A stretch of DNA of 64,000 nt from Methylocystis sp. Sn-Cys (GTDB taxonomy: Bacteria > Pseudomonadota > Alphaproteobacteria > Rhizobiales > Beijerinckiaceae), in contig NZ_JAERVJ010000011.1 in assembly GCF_016745395.1 (NCBI RefSeq), positions 1-64,000 on the forward strand, read 5' to 3'. The translations under genes were made by a program, and so were the position numbers. The notes beneath the pieces were generated by a model that was not told the DNA's origin, did not search any database, and was given only the letters and a program-made list of their open reading frames with translations. Shown piece after piece: positions 60,188 to 64,000 of this stretch. Position 1 is the stretch's first letter; every line of letters begins with the position of its first letter.

Positions 60188-60772
60188 TCAGAAGGGATTC
60201 CAGGTCGAGTCCGGCGTGAATTTCAGATAGCCGAGCGCGACGCCGAGACGCGCGCCGACGCCCGAGCGCACCGGCATCACGACGACGTCCTCGTTATTTA
60301 GCGCGGTGAAGCCCAATCCGCCGACGAGATAGGCCGAGCCATTGACGCCCGCATAACGGCGATAGATCGCCTCGACGTCGGGCAGGTTGTAGACCAGCAT
60401 CATCGTTCGGTCGCCGTCGGCGCCGGCGTCGAAGCCGATCGACGGGCCCTGCCAATAGACCCGCTTCTGCCCGGCGTTGCGCGTGAACATCGTGCCTTCG
60501 CCATAGCGCACGCCGCCGATGAAGGCGCCGCCGGCTTCCTGGCCGAGGATATAGGCGTTGGGCTTGCCCCATTGCTTATTGGCGCGCTCCAGCCCCTCTG
60601 CGAGGCCGCGCGAGATGGAGCCGAAAAAGTGATGGCCATTCTCGACGATCTCGCCGCTCGTATAGGTTTCCGGGCGCTGGGCGGCGCGCGCAAGGGACGG
60701 AAGCACGGCGCTGGCCGCAGCGGCGGCGGCAAGACGGAGAAGGTCGCGGCGGGAGGAAGACGAGACGCTCAT
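60188..60772 (-). CDS. DUF1134 / EipA-like envelope protein
   Basis: The 194-residue protein has a twin-arginine-type leader (SRRDLLRLAAAAAASAVLP) and the DUF1134 core: TYTSGEIVENGHHFFGSISRG, GGVRYGEGTMFTRNAG, SIGFDAGADGDRTMMLVYNL and NGSAYLVGGLGF. In Brucella, EipA keeps the cell envelope intact. The start at 60772 gives the intact leader. It lies near cysQ and the chpT-cheA genes. Confidence 0.86.
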   Translation of the reverse strand: MSVSSSSRRDLLRLAAAAAASAVLPSLARAAQRPETYTSGEIVENGHHFFGSISRGLAEGLERANKQWGKPNAYILGQEAGGAFIGGVRYGEGTMFTRNAGQKRVYWQGPSIGFDAGADGDRTMMLVYNLPDVEAIYRRYAGVNGSAYLVGGLGFTALNNEDVVVMPVRSGVGARLGVALGYLKFTPDSTWNPF

Positions 60773-60901
60773 GATCACAAGGGCTCCAAAACGCAAATAA
60801 CCGATGCTCGACGCCTCGGCGTCGAGTGCGGCAGTCGCGCGGCGCCAATACGTCAGCCCAGCGGCGGCGTCGCCAACTTGCGTAAAAGTCGCGCGACGTC
60901 G

Positions 60902-61744
60902 TTAAGAAAGCGTTGCCGATGCGGGGTCGCCCCAGGCGATGAAGGCGCCGTTGAGATATTTCTCGCGCGATTTGTTGTAGCGCAGCGGGGCGCCCGAGGG
61001 GTCGAGCACGACGCCGCCGGCGGCGCGTAAAATGGCGTCGCCCGCGGCGGTGTCCCACTCCATGGTCGGTCCGAAGCGGGGATAGACGTCCGCTCTTCCC
61101 TCCGCCACCGCGCAGAACTTCAAGGATGAGCCGACAGACAGGCGCTCGGCGATGGGGAGGCGCGCGATAAAGGCTTGCGTTTCCGCATCGAGATGCGACT
61201 TGGAGACGAGCGCGGTCATTCCCGCCACGGGCGGCTTGCGCGTGCGCAGGCGCCGCCACTCCTGCGGCGCCGGCAAGGCGCCGCCGGGCGCGGCGTCGGC
61301 CATAAAGCTCTCGACGCCGCCGAACCATACTTTCGATCCCGCCGGCGCGGAAATGGCGCCGGCCACGGGGGCGCCGTCGACGATAAGCGCGAGATTGACG
61401 GTGAATTCCGGGCTGCGCGCAAGAAACTCGCGCGTGCCGTCGATCGGGTCGATGAGCAGGAAGGCCTCGCCATGCGTCATGGTCTCGCCGCGCGCCGCCG
61501 CTTCCTCGGCGATGATCGGCACGCCGGGAAGATCGCGCGCGAGCGCGGCCAGCAGATAATCTTCGACGCGCTCGTCCGCCTCGGTGACGGGAGATTTGTC
61601 GTCCTTGAGGCGGGACTCGAGATTGGGACGCGCCAGCACTTCCATCGCCAGCGCGCCGGCGCTGACGACGAGAGCGCCGAAAAGCCGCGCAAGCGCCTCG
61701 CGGTCAGTCGGCGAGACAGTCGGCGGCGTCCAGTGATCGGTCAT
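60902..61744 (-). CDS. cysQ: 3'(2'),5'-bisphosphate nucleotidase, inositol monophosphatase family
   Basis: The 280-residue protein has the family's metal and phosphate motifs: SPVTEADERVEDYLLA, PIIAEEAAARGE, LIDPIDGTREFLAR and EWDTAAGDAIL. The REF of DGTREF points to CysQ, which clears 3-phosphoadenosine 5-phosphate made in sulfate assimilation. A monophosphatase of another substrate remains possible. Confidence 0.85.
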   Translation of the reverse strand: MTDHWTPPTVSPTDREALARLFGALVVSAGALAMEVLARPNLESRLKDDKSPVTEADERVEDYLLAALARDLPGVPIIAEEAAARGETMTHGEAFLLIDPIDGTREFLARSPEFTVNLALIVDGAPVAGAISAPAGSKVWFGGVESFMADAAPGGALPAPQEWRRLRTRKPPVAGMTALVSKSHLDAETQAFIARLPIAERLSVGSSLKFCAVAEGRADVYPRFGPTMEWDTAAGDAILRAAGGVVLDPSGAPLRYNKSREKYLNGAFIAWGDPASATLS

Positions 61745-61791
61745 AAGAGTCAGGGCTCCGAATTCGGGTTAACGCGCAGATGTGTTCCAGC

Positions 61792-61930
61792 GTCATGGCC
61801 GGGCTTGTCGCGGCCATCCACGCTGCGCCGATGCGGAAAGCCTAAGAACATGAGCGGAGCAACGCCGCTTCTTCTTCCCGCGTGTTCGTAATGTCCTGGC
61901 GTGGATGCCCGCGACAAGCGCGGGCATGAC
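61792..61930. repeat. Intergenic palindromic repeat, family R3
   Basis: GTCATGGCCGGGCTTGTCGC opens it and GCGACAAGCGCGGGCATGAC closes it, around an unrelated middle. It lies between the divergent cysQ and chpT genes; the remainder of that gap (to 62160) has AT-rich stretches that may contain promoters, but no gene. Confidence 0.82.
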
Positions 61931-62160
61931 GGGCTGCGTAGGGTTTGTTAACCTGGATTCGGAGCCCCGTCATAAGACTATCCTTTAGTTTTTGTTTACG
62001 ACCCCGACGCTTGCGATTTGCAATCTGCGTCGCCGCAGTTACCTTTCCCGGAAACTCTATGGCGTGATTCGTTTGCTTTTTCTTTGCTGATTCGCGGCAA
62101 AGGATTTCGGGCTCGTATCACGCAACCATCGCGCGCCCGCGCGCCAAACGGGATAGCCCA

Positions 62161-62847
62161 ATGACCCAGTTCTCGCTCGACGCCCTCGATCTCGCGGCCT
62201 TGCTGTCCTCGCGGGTCTGTCATGACGTGATCTCTCCCGTCGGCGCGATCGTCAATGGGCTCGAGGTGATGGAAGACAAGGATATGGACGCCGAAATGCG
62301 CAGCCATGCGCTGGCGCTCATCAAATCCAGCGCCGGCGAGGCCTCTGCGCGGCTGCAGTTCTGCCGCCTGGCCTTCGGCGCCGCCGGCTCCAAGGGCGCG
62401 TCGATCGACACCGGCGACGCCGAGCTTGTCACCCGCCAGCTTCTCGCCGACGAGCGCACCAAGCTCAACTGGAGCGTCCCGCGCGCGTTGATGTCGAAGA
62501 ACAAGGTCAAGCTGCTGCTCAATCTGTGCTTGCTGGCGGACACGACCATCCCGCGCGGCGGCGTGATCTCGGTTTCGTCGACCGGCGACGAAGAGAATGT
62601 TTCCTTCAAGATCGAGGCCAAGGGGACGAATGCGCGTCTTGCCGCCACGATCCCTGCTTTGCTCGCGGGCGAGACGGAAGAAGGCGCGCTCGACGCCCGC
62701 GCGATCCAGCCCTATTACGCCGGCCTCGTCGCCAAGGCTTGTGGGCTCGATGTGAGCGTGGCCTGCGAGCCCGAGCTGGTGACAATCGAAGCCAAGCCTG
62801 CGGCGGCCGGCGCCGCCTCGCAGGAGCCGCAGAGCGCGGTCGCGTAA
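62161..62847 (+). CDS. chpT: Histidine phosphotransferase ChpT
   Basis: The 228-residue protein carries the phosphorylated histidine in SSRVCHDVISPVGAIVNGLE, the ChpT signature, followed by a degenerate ATPase-like domain (KNKVKLLLNLCLLAD). In Caulobacter it relays phosphate from CckA to CtrA and CpdR to control the cell cycle. In this genome type it stands beside a chemotaxis-type kinase gene, a conserved pairing. Confidence 0.9.
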   Translation: MTQFSLDALDLAALLSSRVCHDVISPVGAIVNGLEVMEDKDMDAEMRSHALALIKSSAGEASARLQFCRLAFGAAGSKGASIDTGDAELVTRQLLADERTKLNWSVPRALMSKNKVKLLLNLCLLADTTIPRGGVISVSSTGDEENVSFKIEAKGTNARLAATIPALLAGETEEGALDARAIQPYYAGLVAKACGLDVSVACEPELVTIEAKPAAAGAASQEPQSAVA

Positions 62848-62945
62848 CGCGGCGCGCCGCAAGCTTCGAGATGGGATTTCGCTTCTTTTAACCCCTCTTG
62901 CCGATACTGCGCCCATTCGCCGCAACGGCCGGCGAGGGGCGCGGC

Positions 62946-64000
62946 ATGGACGATCTGCTCAAGGATTTTCTTCAGGAGGCGACAGAGCACATCGACGCGA
63001 CGTCGGTGGAGCTGCTGCGTTTCGAGAAGGATCAGACAGACCCGGCCCTCGTCGCCAGCCTGTTCCGGCACATCCACACGATCAAGGGATCGAGCGGCTT
63101 TCTGAGTCTCCCGCGCGTTGCGCGGCTGACCCACGCCACAGAGACGCTGATCGGGCGGCTGCGTGACGGCGCGACGGCGACCTCCGCGCATGTGTCGTTA
63201 ATTCTCGCGGCGGTCGACCGCCTGTCGATGTTGCTTCTCGAAATTGCCCGGAACGAAGTCGAGCCCGAAGGCGACGACAAAGCGTTGCTGACGCAGTTGG
63301 AGCAGGGCGCGGCGAGCCTTCGACCGAACGCGACGCTTGCGCCGCACGGCGCCGATCCGCCCGCCATGGCGCCGCAAGCGGCAAGCTCGTCGGAGAATCT
63401 CTCCAGCCTCGGCGCCCGGCTGAGCGATACGGTGCGCGTGTCGGTCGGCGTGCTCGATCGTTTGGTGGGGATCGTCTCGGAGCTGGTGCTGACCCGCAAC
63501 CAGCTTCTCGAACTCTCCAGCGCTGGCGATGACGAAGTCATCAAGGCCGCCGTGCAGAATCTATCGAGCGTCACCGGCGATCTGCAGGACGCAGTGATGC
63601 AGGTGCGCATGCAGCCGGTCGAGCGGCTTTTCGCGACGCTGCCGCGCCTCGTGCGCGATTTGTCACTCGAGCTCGGCAAGAAGATCGAACTCGTCACGCT
63701 CGGCGGCGACACGGAGCTTGATCGCCAGGTCATCGAACTCATCCGCGCGCCGCTCACGCATATTATTCGCAATGCGGCTGATCATGGAATCGAGACGGGC
63801 GCGGAGCGCCTCGCTCTCGGCAAGCCGGAGGCCGGCCGCATCCGCGTCAGCGCCAATTATGACGCGGGCCAGATCACCATCGAGATCAAGGATGACGGCC
63901 GCGGCCTCGATCGCGAGGCCATCAAGGCGAAGGCGATCGCGCTGGGGCTCGCCACGAAAGAGTCGCTCGCCCGCATGAGCGACGCCGACATTTTCGAATT
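62946..64000 (+). CDS. CheA-like hybrid/chemotaxis histidine kinase, 5-prime part
   Basis: The reading frame is open from the ATG to the window edge (351 codons). The Hpt domain has HIHTIKGSSGF with the phosphoacceptor His (about residue 45). Next come the dimerisation region (VGVLDRLVGIVSELVLTRNQ and VMQVRMQPVERLFATLPRLV) and the ATPase N-box HIIRNAADHGIE. The remainder and any CheW or receiver domain lie beyond the window. It starts 98 bases after chpT on the same strand and may be co-transcribed. Confidence 0.88.
   Translation, partial: MDDLLKDFLQEATEHIDATSVELLRFEKDQTDPALVASLFRHIHTIKGSSGFLSLPRVARLTHATETLIGRLRDGATATSAHVSLILAAVDRLSMLLLEIARNEVEPEGDDKALLTQLEQGAASLRPNATLAPHGADPPAMAPQAASSSENLSSLGARLSDTVRVSVGVLDRLVGIVSELVLTRNQLLELSSAGDDEVIKAAVQNLSSVTGDLQDAVMQVRMQPVERLFATLPRLVRDLSLELGKKIELVTLGGDTELDRQVIELIRAPLTHIIRNAADHGIETGAERLALGKPEAGRIRVSANYDAGQITIEIKDDGRGLDREAIKAKAIALGLATKESLARMSDADIFE

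Overview
The window is a GC-rich, gene-dense bacterial chromosome segment. Its gene content fits an alphaproteobacterium of the Hyphomicrobiales (Rhizobiales) type: ChpT histidine phosphotransferase followed by a CheA-like kinase, an HWE-type histidine kinase, FixJ/NarL-type regulators, a DUF1134/EipA envelope protein, a polyhydroxyalkanoate-system protein, a glnB-glnA pair behind a sigma-54-like site, and many short palindromic intergenic repeats typical of that order. Nothing in the window fixes the genus; a methylotroph or relative is possible but is not shown. No rRNA, tRNA, CRISPR array, transposase or prophage was recognised.

Layout. 1-12.4 kb: acetyltransferase, a sulfonate/nitrate-type ABC importer (three overlapping genes), glycosyltransferase, GAF-GGDEF-EAL protein, parE, HWE kinase, DUF2252 protein, Nudix hydrolase, lipoprotein. 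12.4-22.5 kb: argJ, patatin-like protein, parvulin isomerase, glnE, a 1.1 kb gene-free region with a candidate structured RNA, and a DUF815 ATPase. 22.6-31.8 kb: cupin protein, a chorismate mutase-hisC-prephenate dehydrogenase operon, a FixJ-like regulator with a degenerate receiver, glnB-glnA, thiosulfate/mercaptopyruvate sulfurtransferase and a flavin reductase. 31.9-46.9 kb: envelope and hypothetical proteins, a second regulator lacking its phosphoacceptor, ETF-ubiquinone oxidoreductase, an HlyD-ABC-ABC2 efflux operon, an ABC-F protein, an ArsR/BigR-like regulator and an ABC exporter. 47.2-48.7 kb: a run of KGG-repeat stress proteins plus a DUF2795-like protein. 48.9-64 kb: thrS, a second copy of the candidate RNA, small membrane proteins, GIY-YIG nuclease, a HEPN-like foreign gene, sucC, a TPR protein, EVE and YciI proteins, a coiled-coil membrane protein, a Panacea (DUF4065) gene overlapping a small membrane-protein gene (candidate toxin-antitoxin pair), EipA, CysQ, ChpT and a CheA-like kinase cut by the window end.

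How genes connect. Nitrogen control is well represented: GlnE (adenylylates GlnA), PII (GlnB) and GlnA all lie here. The signalling genes cover cyclic-di-GMP, HWE kinase and ChpT/CheA phosphorelay components, and two regulators that probably do not work by Asp phosphorylation.

The most unusual feature is a 457-nt sequence present twice in opposite orientation (20638-21094 and 51024-51480) with only three substitutions. It is rich in hairpins whose G-U wobbles and GNRA-type loop make sense on one strand only. I call it a candidate undescribed structured non-coding RNA, always followed by a shared palindromic repeat.
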